Source: Chloroflexota bacterium
GTDB taxonomy: Bacteria > Chloroflexota > Anaerolineae > Promineifilales > Promineifilaceae
DNA: 52,878 bases
Assembly (NCBI GenBank): GCA_022616275.1
Contig: JAKEFB010000133.1
Span: forward strand, 1 to 52,878
Direction of reading: 5' to 3'
The notes below the pieces were generated by a model. It was not told where the DNA came from, did no database searches, and saw nothing but the letters and a program-made list of their open reading frames with translations. The translations under genes and the position numbers were made by a program. Of the stretch, positions 1 to 9,590 are shown one piece after another (position 1 is the stretch's first letter; every line of letters starts with the position of its first letter).

Positions 1-50
1 AGGTAAACTTACCTCTGGCCACCGCCACATTAGGGGAAATTCAACGTTCG

Positions 51-79
51 TTGCCCGGCAGGGAAGCCAATGCTACACT
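51..79 (+). promoter_or_regulatory. Promoter of rlmI
   Basis: A -35 box TTGCCC (51-56) lies 17 bp from a -10 box TACACT (74-79). The TGC just before the -10 box makes it an extended -10. The -10 box ends only 7 nt before the ATG at 87, so the transcript should start at or almost at the start codon, with no room for a Shine-Dalgarno sequence. Confidence 0.6.
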
Positions 80-86
80 TTTTTGC

Positions 87-1292
87 ATGGAAAAAACGAC
101 GGCTACCCTACAGTTGAAAAAAGAACGGGACAAGCCGATTGTAAACCGCCACCCCTGGATTTTTTCTGGCGCGATTGCCGGAATGGCCGGCCGGCCGGAA
201 CCGGGCGACCTGGTAGATGTGACCGCCAGCGACGGCCGGTGGCTGGCGCGAGGCTACTACAATCCCCATTCTCAAATTCGAGTCCGCCTTCTCACCTGGA
301 ACCCAGACGAGGTCATTGACGAGAACTTCTGGGGAAGCAAAATTGCCCGGGCCGTTACCGGCCGGGAAGCACTCCAACTGGAGCCGGAGACCAACGCCTA
401 TCGCCTGATTTACGGCGAAAGCGACGGCCTGCCGGGCCTGGTGGTGGACCGGTATGGCAGCTACCTGGTCATCCAATGCCTGACGCTGGGTATTGACCGG
501 CGCAAAGAGATGTTGATTGACACCCTGGCCGACATGCTCAAGCCGGCCGGCATCGTCGAACGGTCGGACGTAGGCGTTCGCGAAAAGGAAGGGTTGACCG
601 AGATTGCCGGCGTTCGCACCGGCCGGAAGCCCCCCGACGAACTCCTGGTGCGAGAACAAGGCCACCAGTTCAGCGTGAACCTGCTGGAAGGACACAAGAC
701 CGGACTTTACCTGGACCAGCGAGAAAACCGGGCTATTGTTTGCCAGCCCCGTTTTGTGGCCGGCCGGGAAGTGCTGAACGTATTTGCTTATACTGGCGGT
801 TTTGCCCTGTACGCGGCCGCGGCCGGAGCCAAATGCATTATTAATGTGGACGATTCGGCCGATTTGCTCGTCCAGGCGGAACGAAATACCCAGCGCAATG
901 GCCACGCTCGCCCCCAGGACGAATACATCGCCGGCGACGCTTTCCAGGTCTTGCGCCACTACCGCGACAGGCAGCGGCAATTCGACGTGGTTATCCTGGA
1001 TCCGCCCAAATTTGCCTACAGCCAGCACGATGTCGAGGCCGCCTGCCGGGGTTACAAAGATCTGAACTGGCTGGGGATGCGCCTGCTGCGGGCGGGTGGC
1101 CTGTTGGCTACCTTTTCCTGTTCCGGCCTGGTCGGCGCCGACCTGTTCCAAAAGGTGCTGTTTGCCGCCACCATAGACGCCGGCCGGGATGCGCAGATTA
1201 TTCAGCAACTATCCCAGGCGGCCGACCACCCCGTTTCGCTCACCTTCCCCGAATCCGCTTACCTGAAAGGCTTCTTATGCCGCGTCTGGTAG
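87..1292 (+). CDS. rlmI: Class I SAM-dependent 23S rRNA (cytosine-5) methyltransferase, RlmI family
   Basis: 401 residues, normal for the RlmI/RlmK-like family that makes m5C at position 1962 of 23S rRNA. The N-terminal 80 residues form a PUA RNA-binding domain (NRHPWIFSGAI). A Rossmann methyltransferase domain follows, with SAM motif FAYTGGFALYAA, the DPPKFA motif, and TFSCSG carrying the expected catalytic cysteine. An in-frame extension upstream to position 51 exists, but ATG 87 is chosen because family homology begins there and a promoter sits directly in front of it. The 3' end overlaps the convergent kinase gene by 18 bp. Specificity for C1962 is assumed from the family; a related m5C site cannot be excluded. 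Confidence 0.85.
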   Translation: MEKTTATLQLKKERDKPIVNRHPWIFSGAIAGMAGRPEPGDLVDVTASDGRWLARGYYNPHSQIRVRLLTWNPDEVIDENFWGSKIARAVTGREALQLEPETNAYRLIYGESDGLPGLVVDRYGSYLVIQCLTLGIDRRKEMLIDTLADMLKPAGIVERSDVGVREKEGLTEIAGVRTGRKPPDELLVREQGHQFSVNLLEGHKTGLYLDQRENRAIVCQPRFVAGREVLNVFAYTGGFALYAAAAGAKCIINVDDSADLLVQAERNTQRNGHARPQDEYIAGDAFQVLRHYRDRQRQFDVVILDPPKFAYSQHDVEAACRGYKDLNWLGMRLLRAGGLLATFSCSGLVGADLFQKVLFAATIDAGRDAQIIQQLSQAADHPVSLTFPESAYLKGFLCRVW

Positions 1293-4200
1293 GAACGGCC
1301 GGACTCCCGGCAAAGCCGTGAAGGCGGCCCGCAACGCGGGTTCTGGCAAGTGGTCCAGGAGATAAGCAAAAACCTCACCGGCCTCCTCAACCAGTTGAGC
1401 TGCCTGTTCTTGCTTCCCCAACTTTAACCGCGCCTGATACAGGGGCCAGAACACCTGCCACAACCGATAGCGCGCTCCAAAGTGGACGGCTACGTTACGC
1501 GCTTCCACCAGGCAAGCTTCAGCTTCTGCCAAACGTCCCATGGCCAAGAGCGTCTGCCCCCTCCAGCGCAGCAAGTTAGACAGGTCCGGTTGAACGCCGC
1601 GTTCCTGGACTTGCCGAATTGGCTCTTCCAGGTCAGCTAATATCCACTCGTATTGTCCTTCTTGTAGGGCTATGTCTCGCTCCACCTGGGCAATGGTGAA
1701 AGCCGTACCAGTGTTCGGAGGGGCCTCTACATCGGCCAGCAACGACCGGGCGGCCGCCACTTCTCCTTGTTTCACATGTAGCCGGGCGCGGATAGCCAGA
1801 GCATATGGGCGCATTTCAGGGCGCTTATGCTCGGCCATCTGCAATGCTTTTTGGACCATCTCCACGCCGGCGGCCACGTCACCCAGGTCGGCCAGATACC
1901 AGCCCAGGGTGGCGCGGATAGCTACCGTCCAGGATAACCCGCCGCTCTCGCTCAAGCGAACGCACTCCTGCAGGTAACCGAGCGCTTCGGCCAGGTGGCC
2001 ATATTCCAGGTTGGTGAAACCCAGCGCCCACATTCCGTAGGCCCTACCCCAGAGGTTATCGCTGGCCTCGCTGATTTCCAGGATTTCCTGCCCATAGGCC
2101 ATCGCCTTCTCAAAATTACCACTGTCCAGGTAATGGCCAGCCAGGTTACCCAGATTATCGGCCAGAATAGGCATGTTGCCCTGCTCACGCAAAAGCTCAC
2201 GGGCCTCTTCCAAAGCCAGGCGGGCTTTTTCGGCGTCTTCCAGGACAATATAGGGGACGTACAGATCATTGAGCGTATAAGCCAGTTGTTCGCGCAGGTT
2301 ATCTTCGCGGGCAATGGCCAGGGACTGCTCGCCGTAGGTTAGCGCCTGTTGTGGATCTCCCTGAATACGGTAAGCCAGGAGCAGCGTCCACAGCGCTTTG
2401 GACTCGGCCGGCCGGTCGTTCAAGGCGCGGCTGATAGCCAGAGCCTGCTCGGCTGCTTTTTGCCCCTCCTGGGGCTGAGACACAGAGGTATTCGTCGAAA
2501 GAATTACAGCCTGGGCCAGTAAGGCTTCCATTTCCAGCGCCTGGTCGTCACGCGCCTGGGCTACCTGCTGCATCGTCCGGTAGTTGTCCAGCGCCTGTTC
2601 AAACTCGGTACACAATTCCAGGCAGCGGCCACGCCGGCCGTAGAGGTGGTTCAATTGTTCGCGGCTGGGTGGCAACCCCCGAGCTTCTTCGACCCGGGCC
2701 ATCTCCAGCGCCCGGCTATAATGGGCCACCGCCTCGGCGTGAGCGTATACTTGCCCGGCCGCGTCCCCGGCCAGGGTAAAGTACTTCAACGCCCGGCTGG
2801 CGTCGCCGGCCTCGGCAAAGTGGTAGGCCAGCGCCGGCCAGAAGCGCGGCTGGCTGGTGTCGTACAGGCTCTGCATAAACTCACCCGTCCGCTGATGCAG
2901 CAGCCGCAGCCGGCGGTGGCTGATGGTGTTTAAGAGCGCCTGGCGTAGCGACTCCTGGCTAAAACGGTAGCGGTCCTCGCTACCCACCAACGGTAATTCT
3001 TCGATGAACCGGGTTGCTAACAAACGCTCAATGGCGTCAATGAGCCTGTTTTCGTCCAGTTGGGCCACTTCCTGGAGCAATCCAAAACTGAACTCTGGCC
3101 CAATCACGGCCGCGGCCGTCAGGATGGCCCGATCGTCGGCTGAGAGGGCCTGCAGCCGGCGCTCGGCCAGGGCCAGCACACTCTTGGGTAGCTGCAAGGC
3201 TGTCCCCGGCAGGCTCAACGTCGTCCACTGGCTCCGATCGTGGTCGCGCCAGTTGGTCACCTGGCCTTCGGCCGCCAGGGCCTTTAACGTCTCTTCAATA
3301 AATAGGGGGTTGCCGTCGGTAGCCGTGTGGAAGCTATCCACCAGCCATTCCGGGACGCGTTCCCAGTTAAGGGCAACGCGTAAAAAATCACGCACCTGGT
3401 CTCGCACCAATAGCGGTACAGCCACCTTTTCGACTACCGGGTTTCGGTCGAGGTCGTGCAGCAGGTTCAATAATGGCTTGTTGGTTTCGGCCTCCTCCGG
3501 CCGGTAGGTGAGGGCCAGCAGGATACGGGACTGCTCTACCCGGCTGGCCAGGTAACCTAGCAATTCCAGCGTCGTCGGGTCGGCCCATTGCAGATCTTCG
3601 ATGGCCAGGAACAGCGCCCGCTGCCCGGCCGACTGGCGGAGCACGTTCCAGCAAGCGGCAAACAACCGCTGCCGGGCGTCGCCCGCGTTGGCGGCCGGCT
3701 CATCTCGCGAACTTTCGCTAATACTGGGCAGCAGCCGGGCCAATTCGGCCGGCAACTCGTCACGTTGGCGGGACGGCATCTCCAGAACCAGGCCATCCAG
3801 CGCATCGGTCAAGGGCTGGTAAGGCAAGGAAGCCTGCTCACGACAATGGCCACGCAGAAACCGCTCGGTGCCAATCTGCGCCTGGAGGCCAACCTCGCCG
3901 AGCAGCCGGCTCTTGCCGGCCCCGGCCACGCCAGCCGCCAGCGCTATCTGCCCCTGTCCGGTCTGGACCCTGGCCCAGACGGTGGCCAGGCGTTCTAATG
4001 CTTCTGTCCGGCCGATTAGCGGGATACGGGGAATCAGGTCTACACGCCGGGGCAACGGGTCCAGGGTTGGCGCGCTTTCGTCAGCCAGTTGGGCCAGTTG
4101 CCGGGCGACCACCTCGGTGCTGGCCGGCCGCCGGGCCGGCTCCTTGGCCAGCAGGTGTAAAATCAGCTCGGACAACGGCTCGTCCAACTCCGGCCGGAAA

Positions 4201-4898
4201 TGGCGCGGTGGCAACGGTTGGGCCGTCATTTGCTGCAAGAGGACGGTGGCCGCGTTTTCGTGGACGAACGGCGGCCGGCCGGTGGCCATCTCGTACAGCA
4301 CAATTCCTAGCGCGTACAGGTCGGCCCGGAAATCTACTGCCAGGCCCTGGGCCTGCTCTGGGGCAATGTAGGCCAGTGTGCCCACCGTGCTGCCTTCCTG
4401 GGTCAACTGGACGGACAGGTTGGTCAGCCGCACCAGCCCGAAGTCCATCAATTTAATTTGGGGCGACTCTTCCGGCGGCAAGACCATGATGTTCCCCGGC
4501 TTCAAGTCCCGGTGAACGATGGACTGGCTGTGCAGGTAGAGCAAGGCGTGGCAAATCTGGCGGCCGATGTGGAGGAGACGCTCCCGCGATAGCGGCCCAG
4601 CGGCCAGGACGTCGTTCAACGTCCACCCCGGCAGCCACTCCAGGACCAGGTAGGGAATGTCCTGGTAAGCGCCGTAATCGTAGGCGCGGACAATGTGGGA
4701 GTGGTCCAGCCGGGTGAGCACGCGAAACTCCCGGTAAAAGCGCGTGGGCGTAACTCCGGAGACCAGGTTAAAATGCAGTGATTTGATGGCTACCGGCCGC
4801 TTCTCCGCCAGGTCGGTGGCCCGGTAGACGGTGCTCATCCCACCCCGTCCCACTAACGCCTCCACCTGGTAGCGACCATTAATTGTCTGACCGATCAT
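1275..4898 (-). CDS. Ser/Thr protein kinase fused to STAND-type AAA ATPase and TPR repeats
   Basis: 1207 residues. Residues 1-270 are a complete Hanks-type kinase: glycine loop GRGGMS (18-22), catalytic Lys39, HRDLKPGN with Asp131, DFG with Asp152, and APEQ at 179-182. An AAA_16-like ATPase follows, with P-loop GVAGAGKS (323-330) and LAIEDLQWADP resembling a Walker B. The last 550 residues are alpha-helical TPR-like repeats. There is no transmembrane segment, so it is a cytosolic sensor/regulator, and its targets are unknown. The open frame extends to 5018, but ATG 4898 (MIGQTINGRYQ) is chosen because upstream codons only translate the octamer repeat and a promoter lies 9 nt in front of this ATG. 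It is divergent from smc. Confidence 0.85.
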   Translation of the reverse strand: MIGQTINGRYQVEALVGRGGMSTVYRATDLAEKRPVAIKSLHFNLVSGVTPTRFYREFRVLTRLDHSHIVRAYDYGAYQDIPYLVLEWLPGWTLNDVLAAGPLSRERLLHIGRQICHALLYLHSQSIVHRDLKPGNIMVLPPEESPQIKLMDFGLVRLTNLSVQLTQEGSTVGTLAYIAPEQAQGLAVDFRADLYALGIVLYEMATGRPPFVHENAATVLLQQMTAQPLPPRHFRPELDEPLSELILHLLAKEPARRPASTEVVARQLAQLADESAPTLDPLPRRVDLIPRIPLIGRTEALERLATVWARVQTGQGQIALAAGVAGAGKSRLLGEVGLQAQIGTERFLRGHCREQASLPYQPLTDALDGLVLEMPSRQRDELPAELARLLPSISESSRDEPAANAGDARQRLFAACWNVLRQSAGQRALFLAIEDLQWADPTTLELLGYLASRVEQSRILLALTYRPEEAETNKPLLNLLHDLDRNPVVEKVAVPLLVRDQVRDFLRVALNWERVPEWLVDSFHTATDGNPLFIEETLKALAAEGQVTNWRDHDRSQWTTLSLPGTALQLPKSVLALAERRLQALSADDRAILTAAAVIGPEFSFGLLQEVAQLDENRLIDAIERLLATRFIEELPLVGSEDRYRFSQESLRQALLNTISHRRLRLLHQRTGEFMQSLYDTSQPRFWPALAYHFAEAGDASRALKYFTLAGDAAGQVYAHAEAVAHYSRALEMARVEEARGLPPSREQLNHLYGRRGRCLELCTEFEQALDNYRTMQQVAQARDDQALEMEALLAQAVILSTNTSVSQPQEGQKAAEQALAISRALNDRPAESKALWTLLLAYRIQGDPQQALTYGEQSLAIAREDNLREQLAYTLNDLYVPYIVLEDAEKARLALEEARELLREQGNMPILADNLGNLAGHYLDSGNFEKAMAYGQEILEISEASDNLWGRAYGMWALGFTNLEYGHLAEALGYLQECVRLSESGGLSWTVAIRATLGWYLADLGDVAAGVEMVQKALQMAEHKRPEMRPYALAIRARLHVKQGEVAAARSLLADVEAPPNTGTAFTIAQVERDIALQEGQYEWILADLEEPIRQVQERGVQPDLSNLLRWRGQTLLAMGRLAEAEACLVEARNVAVHFGARYRLWQVFWPLYQARLKLGKQEQAAQLVEEAGEVFAYLLDHLPEPALRAAFTALPGVRPFLPDAA

Positions 4899-4907
4899 CG
4901 CGCGCTT

Positions 4908-4937
4908 ATTATCCGCCAAACCCAGGCAAGTCGGCAA
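4908..4937 (-). promoter_or_regulatory. Promoter of the kinase/STAND gene
   Basis: On the minus strand, TTGCCG (4937-4932), an 18-bp spacer and GATAAT (4913-4908) precede ATG 4898 with a 9-nt gap. The -35 box lies inside the first octamers of the tandem array at 4926-4989, so array length or sequence could influence this promoter. Confidence 0.45.
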
Positions 4938-5010
4938 GTTTGCGAGTTGGCAAGTTTGCGAGTCGGCAAGTTTGCGGGTTTGCGAGCCACTTGCCACCTG
5001 CCACCTGCCT
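4926..5010. repeat. Tandem octamer/heptamer array between divergent kinase and smc genes
   Basis: Eight consecutive octamers run from 4926 to 4989: GCAAGTCG, GCAAGTTT, GCGAGTTG, GCAAGTTT, GCGAGTCG, GCAAGTTT, GCGGGTTT, GCGAGCCA. Three heptamers follow (4990-5010): CTTGCCA, CCTGCCA, CCTGCCT. The array ends 2 nt before the smc -35 box. Confidence 0.85.
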
Positions 5011-5012
5011 AT

Positions 5013-5041
5013 TTGCATACTCGCCCCCTTGTCACTATACT
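5013..5041 (+). promoter_or_regulatory. Promoter of smc
   Basis: TTGCAT (5013-5018), an exact 17-bp spacer and TATACT (5036-5041). The -10 box ends 11 nt before ATG 5053, predicting a leader of about 4-5 nt or none. Confidence 0.65.
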
Positions 5042-5052
5042 GCCCGCCGCCT

Positions 5053-8000
5053 ATGAAATTGAAACGCCTCTCGCTGCACGGTTACAAGACGTTCGCCAGC
5101 AAGACTGACTTTGAATTTGACGACGGCATCACTGCCATCGTCGGGCCAAACGGCAGCGGCAAGAGCAACATCGCCGACGCCCTGCGCTGGGTGTTGGGCG
5201 AGCAAAGCTATAGCGCCCTGCGTGGCAAACGGACGACCGACATGATCTTTGCCGGCAGCCAGGGCCGGCCGCGGGCCGGCATGGCCCAGGCTATTCTCGC
5301 CCTGGATAACAGCGACGGCTGGCTGCCGATTGAATACAGCGAAATTGAGATCGGCCGGCGGGCCTATCGCTCCGGCGAAAACGAGTACATCCTCAACAGC
5401 CAGAAAGTCCGACTGCGCGACATTACCGAGCTGCTGGCCACCAGCGGCCTGGCCGAAAGGACCTACACCATTATCGGCCAGGGATTGATTGACCAGGCTC
5501 TATCGCTGCGGGCCGAAGAGCGACGAGCCTTGTTTGAAGAGGCGGCCGGGATCAGCCACTACAAGGCCCGGCGGGCGGAAACGCTGCGCCGGCTGGAGGA
5601 AACACAGCGCAACCTGGAGCGCGCCCACGACATCCTGGCCGAAATCCGGCCGCGCCTGCAGAACCTGAAGCGCCAGGCCAGCCGGGCGCAAAATTACGAG
5701 CAGGTGGCTGCCGACCTGCGCTTTCACCTGCGCATCTGGTATGGCTACCACTGGGACCAGGCCCGGCAAAACTTGCGCCAGGCCCGCCAGGCAGCCCACG
5801 AGGCCCAACGTTCCTGGGAAGAGGGGCGAGCCCAGCAACTGGCCTGGCAAGAACAACTGGACGAACAACGCCGCCAGATCAACCGCTGGCAGCGCCAGGC
5901 CCAGGAAAAGCAGGTGGCCCGCGAAGGATTGCGCGAAAAGCTGGAACAGGCCCGCCGCCAGGTAGCCATCCTTAACGAACGGCAAAACCTGCTGCAGCGA
6001 CAACTGGCCGACGTGGAGGGCGAATTGCCCGGCCTCCAGGAACAGCAGGCGGCCGCTCGCCAGGAGCTGGACCAGGCCCTGGCCGAACTGGAGAAAGCCC
6101 AGGCCGGACTGGCCGGGCAGCAGGCTACCTTGCAGCAGTTCCAGGTCGCTTTTCAAAGCCAGCAGGCGGAAATTGAACGCTGGCAGCAAGAGGTCGGCCA
6201 GTTGGAGCAGCAGCGGCGAAGCGGGCAGGACCGGCTGGCCCAGGCTGAAGGCCAGTTGAGCCAGTTGCGCGAACAGCTACAAGAGCGGCAAGCCGCCCAG
6301 GCGGACCCGGCCGAGATCGGCCAGACCGAAAGCCAGGTGGAACGAGCCACTACGACCGTGGCCGAGGCCCAGGCTGCCCTGGCCGGGGCGCGGCAGCAAC
6401 GAGCCGGGCGGCAACAGCAGCGGCGAGAATTAGTCCAACAATTGAAACAACTGCGCCAGGCGGCCGGCCAGGCCGAGCGCCAGGCTAACGAGCTGGCCAG
6501 CGAAGTGGCCCGGCAACAGGCCCGCTGCGATCTGCTGGACCAGTTGCGGCACAAAGATACAGCAGTGCCGGGCGCCGTCCGGCTACTCGGCCGGCTGGCC
6601 GGCCTGGTGACCATTCTGGCCGAACACCAGGGCGCGGTGGAAGCTGCCCTGGCCAACCGGCTGGCCACCCTGGTCGTGGCCGGCGAAGAGGACCTGTGGC
6701 AGTTAGTCCGAGGCAACGGCCAGGAGGCGGTCACGGCGGCCGTGGCCGGCCGGGTCCAACCTTTGCCGCTGGTGGCTGCCCCGCAACACCCGGCCGTCGT
6801 CGGCTGGGCCAGTGAGCTGGTGGCTGCCGACGACACAATCCGGCCGCTCATTCAACTGCTGTTGGGCCGGGTACTGGTGGTGCAGGAGGCGGCCGTGGCC
6901 TACGAGTTGGCCGGCCAACTGCCGCCTGGCGCTGTGGCCGTGACCCCGGATGGTTTCCTGGCCCACGCCGGCGGCCTGGTGGAAACCCGGCCGCGCGACC
7001 CGCAAACCAGCCTCCTGGCCCGGGAGGAAGCGTGGCGGCAGGCGGCGGCCGAGCTGGGCCAACGGCGGACTGAACTGGCCCAGGCCCAGGCCACGGCCGG
7101 CGACCAGCAAGCCCACGTCGAGCAGGAGCAGGCAGTCGTGGATCGGCTCGGCGAAGAAGAACAACAACTGGCCCGCCAGGAGCAGGAGGCGAGCCAGCGC
7201 CTGGCCCTGGCCCAGCGCGACCTGGACCGGGCCAGGCAACAGCACAATTTCCTGGCCCGGCAGCAGGAGGCCAACGTGGCCGAAGTCGCCCGGCTGGCCG
7301 AACGGGTGGCCGAAGTTGAACGAGCCATGAGCCAATATCAGGTAACGGCCGGCCAGTTGGAAACCGCTCTGGTCGAGGCCCGCACCCGGTTGCAAGGCTT
7401 GCCGGTGGCCGAGGCCCGCGAGCAGCGCCGCCAGTTGCAGCAGCAAGCCGAGGCGGCCCAGACGATTGCTGCCGGCCGGCAGGCCGTGGTGGACAGTCGC
7501 CGGGCGACTCTCAACCAGGTGGACGAGCAACTGCGCCGCCGCCTGGCCCGGCTGCAAGAATTCCAGGCTCAGCGCCGGCAGTTGGCCCTGGAAGAGGCCC
7601 AGGCCACCTTGGAACGGCAACAGGCGGAAATGGACGCCCTGGAGGGGTCGTTAAAACCACTCCGCGCTCGCCTGGCCGAAAGCCAGGCCACGCTGGAACA
7701 GCTTGAAGAAGAAATGGCCCGTAGCCAGAAGGAGGGCCACGAGCTGGAAACCCACTACACCCAGGCCAGGATTGCCCTGAACCGGCGCGAGAGCCAAGTG
7801 GAAGGGCTGCGCGAGCGGATCCAGGCCGACCTGGGGCTGGTGGCCTTGCCTTACGACGACGACGAGGTCGGCCAGTCGCCGCTGCCCATTGCCGAGGTGG
7901 TGGAGGAGTTGCCGGAAGCCGGCGAGCTGCCAGAGGATATTGAGGAGACGATCCAGCGCTATCGCGGGCAATTGCACCGGATGGGGGCTATTAACCCGGA

Positions 8001-8601
8001 CGCCCCGGCCGAATACGCCGAGACGGAGCGTCGCTACGAGTTTTTGACCCAGCAGGTGGAGGACCTGAACAAGACCCAGCTTCAACTACGGCAAGTCATT
8101 GCCGAGCTGGACGACCTGACCTCCCGCACTTTTGCCGAAACGGTCAAGAAGGTAGACGCCGTTTTTGGCGAGACGTTCAAGCGCCTATTTGGCGGAGGCA
8201 CGGCCCAACTGGTGCTGACCGAGCCGGACGACCTGACCATTAGCGGCGTGGACATTGTGGCCCGGCTGCCCAGCCGGCGGGAGCAGGGGTTGGGCTTGCT
8301 CTCCGGCGGCGAGCGCTCGTTGACGGCCGCTGCCCTCATTTTTGCCTTGCTCAAGGTTGCGCCCACCCCCTTCTGCGTCCTGGACGAGGTAGACGCCATG
8401 CTGGACGAGGCTAACGTCAACCGCTTTCGCGAATTGCTGCGCGAGCTGAGCCGGCAGACGCAGTTCATCGTTATCACCCACAATCGGGGAACCGTCCAGG
8501 TGGCCCAGACCGTCTATGGCGTCAGCATGGGCGCCGACAGCACCAGCCAGGTTATCTCTATCCGGCCGGAGGACTACATCAACGGCCGGTCGGCCGAATA
8601 G
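5053..8601 (+). CDS. smc: Chromosome segregation protein SMC
   Basis: 1182 residues, the usual length of bacterial SMC, the core ATPase of the Smc-ScpAB condensin. The N-terminal head has Walker [10 protein letters not shown]. Two very Gln/Ala/Arg-rich coiled-coil arms flank a hinge domain at about residues 500-640. The C-terminal head has signature [14 protein letters not shown] and Walker [15 protein letters not shown] 5053 ([15 protein letters not shown]) is the conserved family start and has a promoter directly upstream. The coiled coil is unusually rich in Gln and Ala. The C-terminus [10 protein letters not shown] is complete. The stop TAG is followed in the same frame by a nuclease-like remnant (8602-8898), which is an independent acquisition and not part of SMC. 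Confidence 0.95.
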   Translation: MKLKRLSLHGYKTFASKTDFEFDDGITAIVGPNGSGKSNIADALRWVLGEQSYSALRGKRTTDMIFAGSQGRPRAGMAQAILALDNSDGWLPIEYSEIEIGRRAYRSGENEYILNSQKVRLRDITELLATSGLAERTYTIIGQGLIDQALSLRAEERRALFEEAAGISHYKARRAETLRRLEETQRNLERAHDILAEIRPRLQNLKRQASRAQNYEQVAADLRFHLRIWYGYHWDQARQNLRQARQAAHEAQRSWEEGRAQQLAWQEQLDEQRRQINRWQRQAQEKQVAREGLREKLEQARRQVAILNERQNLLQRQLADVEGELPGLQEQQAAARQELDQALAELEKAQAGLAGQQATLQQFQVAFQSQQAEIERWQQEVGQLEQQRRSGQDRLAQAEGQLSQLREQLQERQAAQADPAEIGQTESQVERATTTVAEAQAALAGARQQRAGRQQQRRELVQQLKQLRQAAGQAERQANELASEVARQQARCDLLDQLRHKDTAVPGAVRLLGRLAGLVTILAEHQGAVEAALANRLATLVVAGEEDLWQLVRGNGQEAVTAAVAGRVQPLPLVAAPQHPAVVGWASELVAADDTIRPLIQLLLGRVLVVQEAAVAYELAGQLPPGAVAVTPDGFLAHAGGLVETRPRDPQTSLLAREEAWRQAAAELGQRRTELAQAQATAGDQQAHVEQEQAVVDRLGEEEQQLARQEQEASQRLALAQRDLDRARQQHNFLARQQEANVAEVARLAERVAEVERAMSQYQVTAGQLETALVEARTRLQGLPVAEAREQRRQLQQQAEAAQTIAAGRQAVVDSRRATLNQVDEQLRRRLARLQEFQAQRRQLALEEAQATLERQQAEMDALEGSLKPLRARLAESQATLEQLEEEMARSQKEGHELETHYTQARIALNRRESQVEGLRERIQADLGLVALPYDDDEVGQSPLPIAEVVEELPEAGELPEDIEETIQRYRGQLHRMGAINPDAPAEYAETERRYEFLTQQVEDLNKTQLQLRQVIAELDDLTSRTFAETVKKVDAVFGETFKRLFGGGTAQLVLTEPDDLTISGVDIVARLPSRREQGLGLLSGGERSLTAAALIFALLKVAPTPFCVLDEVDAMLDEANVNRFRELLRELSRQTQFIVITHNRGTVQVAQTVYGVSMGADSTSQVISIRPEDYINGRSAE

Positions 8602-8898
8602 GTCCAGGCCCTGCTGACCGACGACCAGCCTAGCTGGCGGCCGGACCACTTTGGCTACGAGTTGTTCGGTTGCCGGGTGGCGCTAGACTTCCCGGTGGTC
8701 AAGCTGCTCGACTACGAAGCCCGCTGGGCGGAGCTGGAAGCCAGCGACAACCCCTTCGCCGTGGTGGTCATGGCCCACTTGAAAACGCAGGCGACTCGGG
8801 GCGACATGGCCGAGCGGTACGCGGCCAAGCTGAGCCTGGCCAAGATGCTCTACCGGCGGGGGTACAGCTGGCGTCCGGGTACTTCTAAAGGCTATTGA
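8602..8898 (+). pseudogene. Remnant of an Rpn/YhgA-like (PD-(D/E)XK family) nuclease gene
   Basis: Translating straight on from the smc stop gives about 98 codons that read like the middle of the Rpn/transposase_31-like family common in Chloroflexota and cyanobacteria. Recognisable stretches are WRPDHFGYELFGCRVALDFP, VVKLLDYEARW, NPFAVVVMAHLKTQATRGD and RYAAKLSLAKMLYRRGYS. The N-terminal part carrying the nuclease catalytic residues is missing, and the C-terminus degenerates (WRPGTSKGY) where family members continue. The family call is from memory of its conserved motifs. A TTG at 8662 could start a 78-residue peptide, but there is no convincing ribosome binding site, so a decayed fragment is the better reading. 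Confidence 0.7.
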
Positions 8899-8981
8899 AA
8901 AGCAAGCAGGCGATCAGGACTGAAGACAAATCCCAATGCTGCTCAGCATCTTTGTCGCTCAAGGCGACGATGCAGGTTGGT

Positions 8982-9473
8982 TTAATAAACGAAAGGGATA
9001 AGCTTTCTCACCTTCTGCTGGTAAGCAGCGTAGCCGGCAAACTTCTGCCGCAGCCACTTTTCCTCCCGGCGCGACTTGACGTCGAAGAAAACGAAGAGCA
9101 CCAGGGCATACAGGAACGCCACCGTACTGGCGTTGACGAAAGCCCAGCCCAGACTGGCCAGGATCAGGCCGCTGTAAATGGGGTGGCGCACCAGGCGGTA
9201 GGCGCCGCTCTGCACCAGCGTGGCGTCCTCCTTGGGGTGAGGCACGGCCGTTAGATTTTTCCCCAGGCTGACTATCCCAGCCAGCCCCAGCGCCCCGCCG
9301 GCCGCTCCCAGGGCCAGCCCCACCAGCAGGCCAACTGTTTTCCAGGGCTCAGCCCAACGCGGCAGCCCAGGCAACTCCTTGGGGCCCAGCAGCACCACAG
9401 CAAAGAGCAGAAACTGAACCACGACGTACCACTCGCCGCGCGAGCCTTTCCACCAGGGGGCTGGTTCATTCAT
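8982..9473 (-). CDS. Isoprenylcysteine carboxyl methyltransferase (ICMT)-like membrane protein
   Basis: 163 residues with four to five hydrophobic segments. The C-terminal signature YRLVRHPIYSGLILASLGWA, followed by an RREEKWLRQKFAGYAAYQQKVR tail, is diagnostic of the ICMT/phospholipid methyltransferase (PEMT) superfamily of SAM-dependent membrane enzymes. Bacterial members rarely have known substrates; small lipophilic thiols or phospholipid head groups are possible. It is monocistronic on the minus strand. An inverted repeat (9489-9521) and the terminator of the upstream operon lie in front of it. Confidence 0.75.
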   Translation of the reverse strand: MNEPAPWWKGSRGEWYVVVQFLLFAVVLLGPKELPGLPRWAEPWKTVGLLVGLALGAAGGALGLAGIVSLGKNLTAVPHPKEDATLVQSGAYRLVRHPIYSGLILASLGWAFVNASTVAFLYALVLFVFFDVKSRREEKWLRQKFAGYAAYQQKVRKLIPFVY

Positions 9474-9488
9474 CGTATCCTTCCCAGA

Positions 9489-9521
9489 AGGTGACAGTCA
9501 CTTTTGAAGTGACTGTCACCT
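9489..9521. repeat. Perfect inverted repeat (15-bp arms, 3-nt loop)
   Basis: The arm AGGTGACAGTCACTT (9489-9503), loop TTG, and its exact complement (9507-9521) form a 15-bp hairpin 16 nt upstream of the ICMT-like start codon. No T-run follows on either strand, so it is not a classical terminator. It could be an operator or a dispersed hairpin element. Confidence 0.8.
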
Positions 9522-9529
9522 GAACCAAC

Positions 9530-9564
9530 GAAAAAAGGCCGGTTGTGGAGACAATCCGGCCTTT
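9530..9564 (-). terminator. Rho-independent terminator of the rpsF-rpsR-foldase operon
   Basis: Read on the minus strand, AAAGGCCGG (9564-9556) pairs with CCGGCCTTT (9542-9534) around a 13-nt loop. The transcript then runs into six T residues (9536-9531). It lies 27 bp beyond the foldase stop codon. Confidence 0.8.
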
Positions 9565-9590
9565 CTGCTTTTACAAACAGCAACGCTTAT

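Noticed and set aside
108-1208. 366-codon open frame on the minus strand
   Set aside because: It is the antisense of rlmI, whose protein has clear family motifs. The minus-strand product has low-complexity composition typical of GC-rich shadow frames.
4926-5010. Possible CRISPR or minisatellite
   Set aside because: Units are 7-8 nt with no spacers between them and no cas genes are present in the window.
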